Source: Brevundimonas subvibrioides ATCC 15264
Lineage (GTDB): Bacteria; Pseudomonadota; Alphaproteobacteria; Caulobacterales; Caulobacteraceae
Length of the DNA: 64,000 nucleotides
Direction: 5' to 3'
Assembly: GCF_000144605.1 (NCBI RefSeq)
Contig: NC_014375.1
Span: 2,232,001-2,296,000 of the forward strand
The first letter of the stretch is position 1. The number at the start of each line of letters is the position of its first letter. Below are positions 8,299 to 17,216 of this stretch, piece after piece. Made by a program: the position numbers and the translations under genes. The notes under the pieces were generated by a model, which was given only the letters and a program-made list of their open reading frames with translations, was not told where the DNA came from and did no database searches.

Positions 8299-8883
8299 TT
8301 AGCCCGCCGCTTCGGCGACCTTCATCAGCATGTCGTGCAGGGACTCCTCGGTTCCGAACGCGATGTCGTCGACCTTCCAGTTGACGCCCTCGCGGACCAG
8401 TTTCAGCGTCGCGTCCTTCTGCTCGCCCGCGTTGGTGAACAGAACCGTGGCCTGGGCCGTGTTCACGTCCGCCTGGGCCACGGCCATGGAATCGAGCGTG
8501 AAGACGCCCTGGTCCTGGCAGCCGCAGATCGGGTCATAGTTGAGATTCGGGACTTCGCCGTTCGCGGCGCGGAAGTCGGCCCCGATCAGGGCATTCAGCG
8601 TGCGCGAGTACAGGGGCTCCTGTCCGGGCGCGGGCTGTTCGCCCTTGGGTCCGCCGGCGACATACTGGGCGTACAGCGCCCGCACGAAGGGCTCCGGACC
8701 CTCGCTCTGCGCCGCGTAGACGGCCTCGCGCGTCCCGGATCCGACCGGCAGGCCGGTGGTCGCGACACCGGCGGAGCCAGATGCCGAAGCGTCCGCCTCC
8801 GGCGTGACCTCATCGCCGCTTGAGCAGGCCGACAGAGCCAATGCGGCGGCCGAGAGAAGGACGAGACCGGAGATGGAGCGCAT
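8299..8883 (-). CDS. DUF3828-like lipoprotein
   Basis: 194 residues. Lipoprotein signal peptide with LSAC and lipidated C20, followed by a low-complexity Ser/Gly/Ala linker. The globular part (PFVRALYAQYV ... DPICGCQDQG ... VNWKVDDIAFG) matches the NTF2-like DUF3828 pattern, including the characteristic WKVDDI strand. Role unknown; probably periplasmic or outer-membrane facing. Convergent with the preceding lipoprotein gene and divergent from ileS. Confidence 0.7.
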   Translation of the reverse strand: MRSISGLVLLSAAALALSACSSGDEVTPEADASASGSAGVATTGLPVGSGTREAVYAAQSEGPEPFVRALYAQYVAGGPKGEQPAPGQEPLYSRTLNALIGADFRAANGEVPNLNYDPICGCQDQGVFTLDSMAVAQADVNTAQATVLFTNAGEQKDATLKLVREGVNWKVDDIAFGTEESLHDMLMKVAEAAG

Positions 8884-9114
8884 GCGAACGACCCTCGATG
8901 ATGCGACGAACCGGCGGATCCGCGTCGCCTGAAACCCGTGTTAGCGGATGCCGCCGCTTTTCCCAGCCCCCGCACCCTGATAGGACCCTGTCATGCACAG
9001 GCGGTCGGTCATTTCGGCACGGATTATCAGCCCGGCGGCTTAGTCAGGGTTCGCCCTTTCGCCGTCCGGGTTCCTTCGCCGACCACCCCCTTCGACTTCC
9101 CCGAGCGCAACATC

Positions 9115-12054
9115 ATGTCCGACGCCCCCACCGATTCCACGCATCCCGAAGCCCCGACCGGCCGCGACTACCGCGAGACCGTCTTCCTGCCCGAGACGCC
9201 TTTCCCCATGCGCGGCGGCCTGCCCCAGAAGGAGCCGCTGATCCTGGAGCAGTGGGGCGACCTGTATTCGACCCTGCGCAGCGCCCGTCAGGCCGAGGGC
9301 GCGCCCCTGTACGTGCTCCACGACGGCCCGCCCTACGCCAACGGCGACATCCACATCGGCCATGCGTTGAACAAGACGCTCAAGGACTTCGTCGTCCGCA
9401 GCCGCTTCCTGCTGGGCTACGACGTCGACTTCGTGCCCGGCTGGGACTGCCACGGCCTGCCGATTGAGTGGAAGATCGAGGAACAGTACCGCGCCAAGGG
9501 CCGCCGCAAGGACGAAGTCTCCAAGGCCGAGTTCCGCGCCGCCTGCCGCGAATACGCCGCCGGCTGGATCGAGGTGCAGAAGGCCCAGTTCCTGCGCCTC
9601 GGCATCACCGGCGACTTCGCCAACCGCTACGCCACGATGGACTACGGCTCCGAGGCCGCCATCGTGAAGGAGTTCCACAAGTTCAAGAACTCGGGCCAAC
9701 TGTACCGCGGCTCCAAGCCCGTCATGTGGTCGCCGGTCGAGCGCACCGCCTTGGCCGACGCCGAGATCGAATACCACGACCACGTCTCGCCCACGATCTG
9801 GGTCAAGTTCCCGGTCATCGCCGCGACCGATGACCATCCCGACGACCTGCTGGCCTTCCGCCGCCAGACGCCGTCGATCGTCATCTGGACCACCACGCCC
9901 TGGACCATCCCGGCCAACCGCGCGATCAGCTTCGGCCCGGAGATCGCCTATGGCCTGTACGAGGTCCAATCGATGGAACAGGGCCTTGAGTTCGAGCCCT
10001 GGGCCAAACAGGGCGACCGGCTGATCCTGGCCGACAAGCTGGCCGAGGAGGTCTTCAAGGCCGCGAAGATCGCGACCTGGACGCGGCTGGACGACATCAA
10101 CCCGTCCGGCCTCGTCGCTGCCCACCCCCTGGCCGAGCTGGATGACGGCTACCGCTTCAACGTGCCCCTGCTGGACGGCGACCACGTCACCGACGACGCG
10201 GGCACCGGCTTCGTCCACACCGCGCCGGGCCACGGCGCGGACGACTACGACGTCTGGAAGGCCCACGGTCATCACGAGGTCCCCGACACCGTCGACCCCG
10301 ACGGGGCCTACTACCCGGCCGTCCCCCTGTTCCCCGGCCTCAAGGTGCTGGAGACCGAAGGCAAGAAGACCGGCAAGTTCGGCTCGGCCAACCCCGCCGT
10401 GATCGAGAAGCTGATCGAGGCCGGGACCCTGCTGGCCCGCGGCCGCCTCGAACACTCCTATCCGCACAGCTGGCGCTCCAAGGCCCCGGTCATCTTCCGC
10501 AACACGCCCCAGTGGTTCATCCGCATGGACAAGGCGCTGGACCATGCCGACGGCGCGACCCTGCGCGAGACGGCCCTGACCGCCATCGACCAGACCGACT
10601 TCCACCCTGCTGCCGGCAAGAACCGCATCCGCTCGATGGTCGAGGGTCGCCCCGACTGGCTGATCAGCCGCCAGCGCGCCTGGGGCACGCCCCTGGCCAT
10701 GTTCGTGGACAAACACACCGGCCATCCCCTGCATGACCCGGAGGTCGACGCCCGCATCGTCGCCGCGATCGAACAAGGCGGGGCCGACGCCTGGTACACC
10801 CGTGCCGACAGCGATTTCCTCGGCCTGCACGACCCGGCCAACTACGAGAAGATCGAGGACATCCTCGACGTCTGGTTCGACTCCGGCTGCACCCACGCCT
10901 TCACGCTCGAGACGCGCGACCCGGCCCACGGCTACACCGGCGACCGCCCCAGCCACTGGCCGGCCAACCTGTATCTCGAAGGTTCGGACCAGCATCGCGG
11001 CTGGTTCCAGTCCAACCTGCTCGAAGGCTCCGGCACCCGCGGCCGCGCCCCCTATGACGCCGTCCTGACCCACGGCTTCACCCAGGACGAGAACGGGGAG
11101 AAGATGTCCAAGTCGCGGGGCAACACGACCGACCCCGCCGTCGTGATCAAGGAATCCGGCGCCGACATCCTGCGCCTCTGGGTCGCCCTGGTGGACTATG
11201 CCGAGGACCAGAGGATCGGGAAGCAGATCCTCCAGACCACGGTCGACGCCTATCGCAAGCTGCGAAACACCGTCCGCTACCTGCTGGGGGCCCTGGCCGA
11301 TTTCGACGAGGCCGAACGCGTCGACTATGCCGACATGCCGCCGCTGGAGCGGTTCATCCTGCACCGGCTGTGGGAGCTCGATCTCCAGGTGCGCGGGGCC
11401 TACGAGACCTACCGCTTCCAGGACGTCGTCCGCCCTGTGCTGGAGTTCTGCGCCGGCGACCTCTCGGCCCTGTATTTCGACATCCGCAAGGACAGCCTCT
11501 ACTGCGACCGCCCCGACGCGATCCGTCGCCGCGCGGCCCGCACCGTGATGCACGAGGTCTTCCTGCGCCTGACCGCCTGGCTGGCCCCCCTGACCCCCTT
11601 CACGATGGAGGAAGCCTGGACGACGCGGTATCCCGAGGGCGGCACGAACTGCGCGCGGGTCATCCCGGAGACGCCGTCCGAATGGCGGAACCCGGACGAG
11701 GCGGCGCGGTGGGCGAAGGTCAACACCGTGCTCGACGTCGTCACGGTCGGTCTGGAGGAAAGCCGTCGGGCCAAGTTCATCGGCGGAGCGCTCGACGCCT
11801 GGCCGACCGTCACCCTGCCCGCGGAGGCATTCGCCGCTTTCGACGGTCTGGATCCGGCCGAGGTGTTCCGCACCAGCGGTGCCGAGATGATCGTCTCGGG
11901 CGATACGATTTCGGCGACGATCAAGCCCGCCGATCACGCAAAATGCGCCCGCTCCTGGCGCCGCGTGCCCGACGTCGGCTCCGACCCCGCCTACCCCGAC
12001 CTCAGCGCCCGCGACGCGGATGCGGTGCGGTGGTGGGACGCGAGGCACGCCTGA
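9115..12054 (+). CDS. ileS: Isoleucyl-tRNA synthetase
   Basis: 979 residues from ATG 9115. Class I signatures are HIGH at about residues 80-83 and KMSKS at about 663; the editing domain has WTTTPWTIPANR and GTGFVHTAPGHGADDY. Charges tRNA-Ile and edits Val-tRNA-Ile. A longer in-frame start at 8938 would cover the promoter region of the divergent lipoprotein and is unlikely. Odd feature: the C-terminal zinc-knuckle region reads KCARSWRRVPDVG...LSARDADAV, keeping only the first of the four cysteines expected in bacterial IleS. The 231-nt gap before the gene shows no T-box-like leader. Confidence 0.95.
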   Translation: MSDAPTDSTHPEAPTGRDYRETVFLPETPFPMRGGLPQKEPLILEQWGDLYSTLRSARQAEGAPLYVLHDGPPYANGDIHIGHALNKTLKDFVVRSRFLLGYDVDFVPGWDCHGLPIEWKIEEQYRAKGRRKDEVSKAEFRAACREYAAGWIEVQKAQFLRLGITGDFANRYATMDYGSEAAIVKEFHKFKNSGQLYRGSKPVMWSPVERTALADAEIEYHDHVSPTIWVKFPVIAATDDHPDDLLAFRRQTPSIVIWTTTPWTIPANRAISFGPEIAYGLYEVQSMEQGLEFEPWAKQGDRLILADKLAEEVFKAAKIATWTRLDDINPSGLVAAHPLAELDDGYRFNVPLLDGDHVTDDAGTGFVHTAPGHGADDYDVWKAHGHHEVPDTVDPDGAYYPAVPLFPGLKVLETEGKKTGKFGSANPAVIEKLIEAGTLLARGRLEHSYPHSWRSKAPVIFRNTPQWFIRMDKALDHADGATLRETALTAIDQTDFHPAAGKNRIRSMVEGRPDWLISRQRAWGTPLAMFVDKHTGHPLHDPEVDARIVAAIEQGGADAWYTRADSDFLGLHDPANYEKIEDILDVWFDSGCTHAFTLETRDPAHGYTGDRPSHWPANLYLEGSDQHRGWFQSNLLEGSGTRGRAPYDAVLTHGFTQDENGEKMSKSRGNTTDPAVVIKESGADILRLWVALVDYAEDQRIGKQILQTTVDAYRKLRNTVRYLLGALADFDEAERVDYADMPPLERFILHRLWELDLQVRGAYETYRFQDVVRPVLEFCAGDLSALYFDIRKDSLYCDRPDAIRRRAARTVMHEVFLRLTAWLAPLTPFTMEEAWTTRYPEGGTNCARVIPETPSEWRNPDEAARWAKVNTVLDVVTVGLEESRRAKFIGGALDAWPTVTLPAEAFAAFDGLDPAEVFRTSGAEMIVSGDTISATIKPADHAKCARSWRRVPDVGSDPAYPDLSARDADAVRWWDARHA

Positions 12055-12057
12055 TCC

Positions 12058-12223
12058 TCACCCTCTCCCGGCGGGAGAGGGCTTGAGCGCCTGAGAGCGT
12101 AGCGATCAGACTTGCGCGAAAGGGTGAGGGGCTGGTGCCAAACGGTGAGGGCAACCCCTCACCCTTTCGGCTGCCGCATCGCTGCGCTCTGCGAGCCTCA
12201 AGCCCTCTCCCGCCGGGAGAGGG
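12058..12223. repeat. Inverted doublet of REP-like palindromic element (copy pair B)
   Basis: The left copy (about 12058-12136) opens with a 10-bp stem around one base (12061-12081). The right copy (about 12154-12223), in opposite orientation, ends with the same stem (12203-12223), flush against the COQ9 stop codon. The units also share GGGCTTGAG, a GAGCGnAGCGAT-like core and GAAAGGGTGAGGGG. Together they fill the convergent gap between ileS and the COQ9 gene and could serve as a bidirectional terminator. Confidence 0.7.
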
Positions 12224-12886
12224 TTACGTCCTGCCGTACCGCATCCGGCTCAGGAACTCCGTCGCCCGCTTGACCGGCGTGTCGAAATCCTTGCCCGCCT
12301 TCCACTTCTCGAAGGCCATGACGTTCTCGATCCGGGCCCGCACGAAGGCCTCCGCCCGCTCGCGGCCCTCGAACCAGCGCATCGTCAGGGCCGGGATCAG
12401 GATGCCCGACAGGATCGTCCGCTTCGAATAATGATTCCAGTCCGTCGCCGTATCACCCGCCCAGCGCCACAGGTGGTCGGCGCTCTCCCACGCCAGGCTC
12501 AGACCCAGGTCGGCATTGGTCGGCAGGGCCAGGAAGCCGGCGCATTTCTTCGTCGCCTCCAGATCGGCCGCCCCCGCCTCCATCCGCGCCGAGACGGCGG
12601 CGAAGATCTTGTCGCGAATCTTCATCGTGCCCGGCTCACCCAGCGTCTCCAGCGCCCGCGCATCGTGCCGTCGCGACAGAAGGGCGGCCAGGTCACGCGC
12701 ACCGTTGGGCAGCAGCAGGTCCTGGTCGCCCTGCGACAGGCCGGCCTCGGCGCAGGCCGCGCGGACCATGCGGGCGCTCCAGCCCAGCGTAGGGGCCAGG
12801 CGAATCGCGGCATCCAGCACGGCCTGTTCGGTGCGGTCGCCCCAGTCGCCGGCGGCTTCGTTGGAAAGGTGTGGCGCATCGGTCAT
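12224..12886 (-). CDS. COQ9 family protein
   Basis: 220 residues with a TetR-like helical N-terminal half and the family-typical DHLWRWAGDTATDWNHYSKRTILSGI segment around 135-160. COQ9 proteins bind lipids and support ubiquinone biosynthesis, in eukaryotes through the COQ7 hydroxylase. Alphaproteobacterial homologues of this length are common. Probably cytosolic or membrane-peripheral. Divergent from rpsU, convergent with ileS. Confidence 0.88.
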   Translation of the reverse strand: MTDAPHLSNEAAGDWGDRTEQAVLDAAIRLAPTLGWSARMVRAACAEAGLSQGDQDLLLPNGARDLAALLSRRHDARALETLGEPGTMKIRDKIFAAVSARMEAGAADLEATKKCAGFLALPTNADLGLSLAWESADHLWRWAGDTATDWNHYSKRTILSGILIPALTMRWFEGRERAEAFVRARIENVMAFEKWKAGKDFDTPVKRATEFLSRMRYGRT

Positions 12887-13056
12887 GGCCCCACTGTACC
12901 TGCCCCGGGCCTGCCGCGCGACAGCGCGATCGGGCGCGCGACGATCTGGACAGACGGCAGGGCTTGGTGTATCCGCACGCCTTCGCTCGCCGGGCTGTCG
13001 CCCGCGGGAAATGATTTTATTTGTCTGCCCGCCTCTACAGGACGCGGCGGGCGGCC

Positions 13057-13074
13057 AAAGGAGAGTTCAACCTG
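13057..13074 (+). promoter_or_regulatory. Strong Shine-Dalgarno and CTG start of rpsU
   Basis: AAAGGAGAG (13057-13065) lies 8 nt (counted from GGAG) before CTG at 13072-13074, whose next codons read VQIFVRDNN, the universal S21 N-terminus. No ATG, GTG or TTG lies at that point. The nearest upstream in-frame initiator is TTG 13021, which has no Shine-Dalgarno site and would add 17 atypical residues. A GCCCGCC/GGCGGGC hairpin (13027-13033 with 13046-13052) sits immediately upstream of the ribosome site. Confidence 0.6.
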
Positions 13075-13311
13075 GTACAGATTTTCGTTCGCGATAATAA
13101 CGTCGATCAAGCACTGAAAGCCCTCAAGAAGAAGATGCAACGCGAAGGCAGCTTCCGGGAAATGAAGCGCCACGTGCACTACGAGAAGCCCTCGGAGAAG
13201 CGCGCCCGCCAGAAGGCCGAGGCCGTTCGTCGCGCCCGCAAGCTGGCCCGCAAGCGCATGCAGCGCGAAGGCCTCCTGCCCCCTCCCAAGCCCCGCGTCC
13301 CGCGCCCCTAA
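13072..13311 (+). CDS. rpsU: 30S ribosomal protein S21
   Basis: 79 residues if read from CTG 13072 as [24 protein letters not shown]. The sequence is the classical S21: a short N-terminal strand, then very basic helices ([20 protein letters not shown]), with an alphaproteobacterial C-terminal extension rich in Arg, Lys and Pro. Component of the small subunit near the anti-Shine-Dalgarno region of 16S rRNA. Followed by an excellent intrinsic terminator. Monocistronic here: dnaG and rpoD, its partners in enterobacteria, are not adjacent. Confidence 0.93.
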   Translation: MVQIFVRDNNVDQALKALKKKMQREGSFREMKRHVHYEKPSEKRARQKAEAVRRARKLARKRMQREGLLPPPKPRVPRP

Positions 13312-13338
13312 GGGATCGCGGAGACCCAAGATTTCAAA

Positions 13339-13369
13339 GGCCGCCCCGGGACACCGGGGCGGCCTTTTT
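13339..13369 (+). terminator. Rho-independent terminator of rpsU
   Basis: An 11-bp perfect GC stem (13339-13349 with 13354-13364), GACA loop, then five T (13365-13369), beginning 27 nt after the rpsU stop. Confidence 0.92.
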
Positions 13370-13384
13370 GATTCGGGCCTCGTC

Positions 13385-13530
13385 CTCTCCCTCCCCGTTC
13401 GGGGACGGTGGTCGGAGCGCAGCGGAGACCGTGTGGGGGCGGCAAGGCAATGCGCCCCGGAGGCGACTCGATCGCCGGCCCGCCCCACCCGTCGCTGCGC
13501 GACGTCCCTCCCCCGAGGGGGAGGGAGAGT
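13385..13530. repeat. Inverted doublet of REP-like palindromic element (copy pair C)
   Basis: The left unit (about 13385-13440) begins CTCTCCCTCCCC...CGGGGA and contains GTCGGAGCGCAGCG and GTGTGGGG. The right unit (about 13480-13530), inverted, ends with CCCTCCCCCGAGGGGGAGGG and carries the matching CGTCGCTGCGCGAC core. It lies between the rpsU terminator and the ABC permease stop. Same family as pairs A and B by layout; arms are imperfect. Confidence 0.6.
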
Positions 13531-13538
13531 TCGGGGCT

Positions 13539-14924
13539 CTACCGCTCCCCGCCGCCGATGGCCGTGGCGAAGCTCTTCCAGCTCAGCTTCACGTCCGACA
13601 GGGCCCCAGCCCGGAACGCGCGTCCGGCCAGCCAGACCATCAGCAGCGCCACCGCGAACATCCCCGCCATGGTGCCGATGACTTCGATCAGCGGCGGTTC
13701 CGACGGGGCCCGGGCGCTCATCAGGAAGGGCGTGAAGAAGGGCACCCACGACAGGAACCGGATCGCCGGCGCATCCGGGTTCACCAGCGACATCTGCACG
13801 ACCAGGATGGGGATCACGAGCACCATCATGATCGGCCCCATCAGGGTCTGGGCGTCGCGCGGTGTCTCGCAGAAGGCGCCGATGGCGGCGAACAGCACCG
13901 CGTACATCAGGTATCCGCCGACGATATAGGCCGCGAAATAGAACAGCAGCCCGTTCGTCATCAGCACCGATCCGACCTCGGCCGCCACGCCCGGGGCCGC
14001 CGAAACCAGGCCGAACGCCCCGATCCCGCCCCAGACCACCAGCACGGTCAGCGTCAGCATCGCCACGCCCAGCACCTTGCCGGTCAGGATCTCGGTCGCC
14101 GAGGCCGACGACAGCAGGACCTCCAGGATCTTGTTGGATTTCTCCTCCATCACGCTGTTCAGCAGGATCGAGGCCCCGGTGATGATCAGCGACCACAGGA
14201 TGAAGCACATGGCCAGGCCGATGACGCCGGGCAGCCGGTCGCGCAGAGACACCTCCCCCGCCCCTGCCGACCGGGGCGAGAAGACGCCGATCTCGGGCCT
14301 GAAGTCATCGGTGCGGTCGACCACGGCGGCGTCGATGCCGGCCGCCTCCAGGACGGCCTTGCGGTTGGCGTCCTTCAGGGCATCTCTCACGAAGTCCTCG
14401 ACAGTGTCATCGGACGCGCGCGCCGCCCAGACCCGGGCCCCCGGACCGTCCCCGGACCGGGTCAGGAAGACGACGGCGTCCAGACGATCGGCCTTGGGCG
14501 TCTCGTCCGTCAGATACCGTCGCACGACGGCGTCGCGCGCCGGACCGGGCGCGGCGGTCGCCAGATCGGCGGGCACGTCCACGAATCGCAGACGCGGCTG
14601 GGTGATCGTCGCCAGGGCGCCCCGGGCCGCCTCGGGAGGGGCCCCGGCCGACGCCGCCGCCTTCTCGGCCGCTTCCCGGGCCCGCGTGTTGCGGCGTTCC
14701 GTGTCGTCCGCCAGCGTCTTTCGGACCGCCTCGGCCAGACCGGATGCGGCGGGCCCTTCCTCGATCAGGGCCACGGCTCGCACCGTGTCCGCCCCGCGGA
14801 TCAGGAGCGGCAGACCGCCCCCCAGCACCGCGAACAGCGGAAGCGCCAGCAGCGACAGCCAGAACCCGACCGTGCGGGCATAGGCCAGGTATTCCCGACG
14901 CGCGATCAGCAGCACACGGTTCAT
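13539..14924 (-). CDS. ABC-2 family exporter permease (NatB-like)
   Basis: 461 residues. One N-terminal membrane helix (about 20-42) is followed by a large soluble extracytoplasmic region (about 45-225) and at least five further hydrophobic segments in the C-terminal half. This topology matches the ABC-2/NatB type of efflux permease (Na+ or unknown substrate). The start ATG overlaps the stop of the ATPase gene by 4 nt (ATGA), so the two form one transporter. Substrate not determinable. Confidence 0.82.
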   Translation of the reverse strand: MNRVLLIARREYLAYARTVGFWLSLLALPLFAVLGGGLPLLIRGADTVRAVALIEEGPAASGLAEAVRKTLADDTERRNTRAREAAEKAAASAGAPPEAARGALATITQPRLRFVDVPADLATAAPGPARDAVVRRYLTDETPKADRLDAVVFLTRSGDGPGARVWAARASDDTVEDFVRDALKDANRKAVLEAAGIDAAVVDRTDDFRPEIGVFSPRSAGAGEVSLRDRLPGVIGLAMCFILWSLIITGASILLNSVMEEKSNKILEVLLSSASATEILTGKVLGVAMLTLTVLVVWGGIGAFGLVSAAPGVAAEVGSVLMTNGLLFYFAAYIVGGYLMYAVLFAAIGAFCETPRDAQTLMGPIMMVLVIPILVVQMSLVNPDAPAIRFLSWVPFFTPFLMSARAPSEPPLIEVIGTMAGMFAVALLMVWLAGRAFRAGALSDVKLSWKSFATAIGGGER

Positions 14925-15886
14925 TTCGCGGTCTCCAGGCTGGCGGCAGGTCGGGCGACGCTCTGGTCCTGGTCGGGGTGGTCCCCCGTCAGGTCGATGA
15001 AGGCGTCATGCAGGGTCGGCTCCTTCAGCTCGAACCGCCTGACGTCCAGACCCGACACGAAGGCCGCCTTCAGGGCCTCCTGGCCGTTGGCGCCCGGGGC
15101 CAGCGCGGCCTTCAGCAGCCGCACGCCGCCCTGATCGGACTTTACCTCGACGCCGGTCACGCCGGGCAGGGCCGCGACGGCCCCCTCGGCGATCTCGCCT
15201 TCCAGCTCCAGGAACCGTCGCGAGGTCGCCCTCGCCTCCCCGACCGTGCCGTCGAACGCCTTACGCCCGCGCGCGACCAGCACGACCTGATCGCACAGCC
15301 GCTCCGCGTGCTGCATGACGTGGGTGGAGAACAGGACGGTCGCGCCGTTGGCGGCCAGATCGCGGATCACGGTTTCCAGTCCCTGCTGGTTGACCGGGTC
15401 CAGTCCGCTGAACGGCTCGTCCAGGATCACGAACTCCGGCCGGTGCACGACCGAGGCGATCAACTGGACCTTCTGCGCCATCCCCTTGGACAGCTCCTTC
15501 ATCTTCTTGTTGCGCGACGCGCCCAGCCCCTGGGCCTCGAGCATGTCCCGGGCGCGCTTGCGGCCCTCGGAGTCCGGCAGCCCCTTCAGGGACCCGAAGA
15601 AGGCGATCGCGTCGACCGGGGTCATCTTCTTGTAGAGCCCGCGCTCCTCGGGCAGGAAACCGATCCGGTCGCGTACCTTGCGTCCGTCCGGCGCGCCGAG
15701 GATCGAGATGGACCCACTGGTCGCGCCCTGCAGGCCCAGGATCATGCGGATCGTCGAGGTCTTGCCCGCGCCGTTGGGGCCCAGAAACCCGCAGATCGCG
15801 CCCTTCTGGACCTGAAAGCTCAGGTCGCGAACCGCCTGGAACTCGCCATAGCGTTTGCTCACGCCATCCAGAACCAACACCGCCAT
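14921..15886 (-). CDS. ABC exporter ATP-binding protein (NatA-like)
   Basis: 321 residues. Walker A GPNGAGKTST, signature LSKGMAQKVQL, Walker B FVILDEPFSGLD and the H-loop FSTHV are all intact in the first 200 residues. A C-terminal extension of about 90 residues is typical of DrrA/NatA-type ATPases partnered with ABC-2 permeases. Translationally coupled to the permease gene downstream. Confidence 0.88.
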   Translation of the reverse strand: MAVLVLDGVSKRYGEFQAVRDLSFQVQKGAICGFLGPNGAGKTSTIRMILGLQGATSGSISILGAPDGRKVRDRIGFLPEERGLYKKMTPVDAIAFFGSLKGLPDSEGRKRARDMLEAQGLGASRNKKMKELSKGMAQKVQLIASVVHRPEFVILDEPFSGLDPVNQQGLETVIRDLAANGATVLFSTHVMQHAERLCDQVVLVARGRKAFDGTVGEARATSRRFLELEGEIAEGAVAALPGVTGVEVKSDQGGVRLLKAALAPGANGQEALKAAFVSGLDVRRFELKEPTLHDAFIDLTGDHPDQDQSVARPAASLETAK

Positions 15887-15963
15887 CTACACCACCCCCC
15901 AGCCTGACACGCACTAGGGGTAGCAAAGGGCCGCGATGCCCGAAACTGTATTCGGCGTAACGA

Positions 15964-16593
15964 TCAGGCCGCGGGGACCGGTGCCCCCGGCATGTCCACG
16001 GCCACCTCGAACACCTGCCCCATGACCCGCGACGGGTTCACCTGGGCCCCATCCCGGCGGACCTCGAAATGCAGGTGGGGACCGGTGGAATAGCCGGTCG
16101 ATCCGACCAGGCCGATCCGCTCGCGCGGTCCGATCCGGTCGCCCGACGCCACATCGATGCGGCTGAGGTGGCCGTACAGGGTCGTCAGGCCGTTCGGGTG
16201 CCGCATCTCGATGAAGTTGCCATAGCCCGACGGATCGTGGCCGATGCGGATGACCTCGCCCTCCGCCGCGGCGAAGACCGTCGTGCCCGTGGGAGCCGCG
16301 ATGTCGACGCCCTTGTGCATGCGCACGCCGGGCTCCCCGCCGAGCCGCCGCATCCCGAACCGGGAGTTGATGGCAAAGCCGGGCACCGGTTCGCCGAACG
16401 TCACGGCCCGCATAACCGGCCCCGCCGGTTCGGCCACGGCGAGGACCGGGACCGCTTCCGGCATCTCGAGCTCCCCGATCGACGGCGCAGCGGCGGGTGC
16501 CATGGCCATGGCCAGGACGGCGACGCCGATCAGGGCGGCGGTCTGGCCGGAGTGGGTCAGGAGGGATCGGACGGCGGGCGGCAGTCGGCGCAT
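15964..16593 (-). CDS. M23-family metallopeptidase (LytM-type)
   Basis: 209 residues from ATG 16593. One N-terminal membrane/signal helix (about 15-35) is followed by a short linker and the LytM domain. Zinc ligands are visible in RMHKGVDIAAPTGT (HxxxD) and HLHFEVR (HxH). Enzymes of this type cut peptidoglycan crosslinks in the periplasm, though some homologues only regulate amidases; all ligand residues are present here. The start was placed at the ATG preceding the hydrophobic helix; the longer open frame upstream lacks protein character. Confidence 0.85.
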   Translation of the reverse strand: MRRLPPAVRSLLTHSGQTAALIGVAVLAMAMAPAAAPSIGELEMPEAVPVLAVAEPAGPVMRAVTFGEPVPGFAINSRFGMRRLGGEPGVRMHKGVDIAAPTGTTVFAAAEGEVIRIGHDPSGYGNFIEMRHPNGLTTLYGHLSRIDVASGDRIGPRERIGLVGSTGYSTGPHLHFEVRRDGAQVNPSRVMGQVFEVAVDMPGAPVPAA

Positions 16594-16751
16594 GAATGTT
16601 CGGCTCGGGCGGCGCTTTTCGGAAGCAATGGAGCAGCGACGGAGCAAGGCCCGCAGGGGCGACCGACGCTGGCGAGCCGCCGTTCTAAGACTCCATGGGG
16701 CCACTTTGGGGCGCGCGGCGTGGCAGGACGCCGCACCCCGGAACCGATCGC
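16594..16751. other. Intergenic gap without recognised feature
   Basis: 158 nt between the M23 peptidase start and the UPF0262 stop. It stays open in one frame because of high GC, but that translation has no recognisable domain. It could hold the peptidase promoter; I see no clear site. Confidence 0.4.
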
Positions 16752-17216
16752 TCAGCCCCGGCGGTAGAGCGCGCAGACCAGGGTGAACAGACGTCGCGCG
16801 GTCTCGTGGTCGATCTCGATCTTGCCGTCCAGCCGCGCTTTCAGCAGTTCGGCCCCCTCGTTGTGGAGCCCCCGCCGGCCCATGTCCACGGCCTCGATCT
16901 GGCTCGCCGACGACCCGCGCAGCGCCTCGTAGTAGCTGTCGCAGATCATCAGATAGTCCTTCAGCACGCTCTTCAGCGGCGTCAGGGACAGGGCGTAGGT
17001 GCGGGCGAAATCGATGCCCGTGATGTCGAAGACCAGGCGGTTGTCCTGCAGGGACAGCTTCAGGCCATAGGGGCCGGCGTCGGCCCCCTCGGGCGTGAAG
17101 ACGTTCTTCTCCACCAGGTCGAAGATCGCCACGCGCCGCTCGTGCTCGATCTCGGCGGTGGCCGACGGCAGGGTCGCCTCGTCCAGGTCGACGGAGGCCA
17201 GGCGCTGGTCTGTCAT
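16752..17216 (-). CDS. UPF0262 family protein
   Basis: 154 residues. The conserved pattern [26 protein letters not shown], then [36 protein letters not shown], identifies the uncharacterised alphaproteobacterial UPF0262 family. No catalytic motif is evident. Start at ATG 17216, overlapping the DUF2948 stop (ATGA). In many relatives hisD lies near this pair; here the two are directly fused in the operon with no hisD between them. Confidence 0.88.
   Translation of the reverse strand: MTDQRLASVDLDEATLPSATAEIEHERRVAIFDLVEKNVFTPEGADAGPYGLKLSLQDNRLVFDITGIDFARTYALSLTPLKSVLKDYLMICDSYYEALRGSSASQIEAVDMGRRGLHNEGAELLKARLDGKIEIDHETARRLFTLVCALYRRG

Noticed and set aside
8884-9114. Possible T-box or other leader before ileS
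   Set aside because: No T-box-like sequence or terminator/antiterminator pair was seen; T-boxes are not expected in this group.
9040-12048. A roughly 1000-residue open frame antisense to ileS
   Set aside because: It mirrors the real gene in a high-GC sequence, is Val/Gly/Asp-rich and has no domain; IleS motifs on the plus strand are unambiguous.
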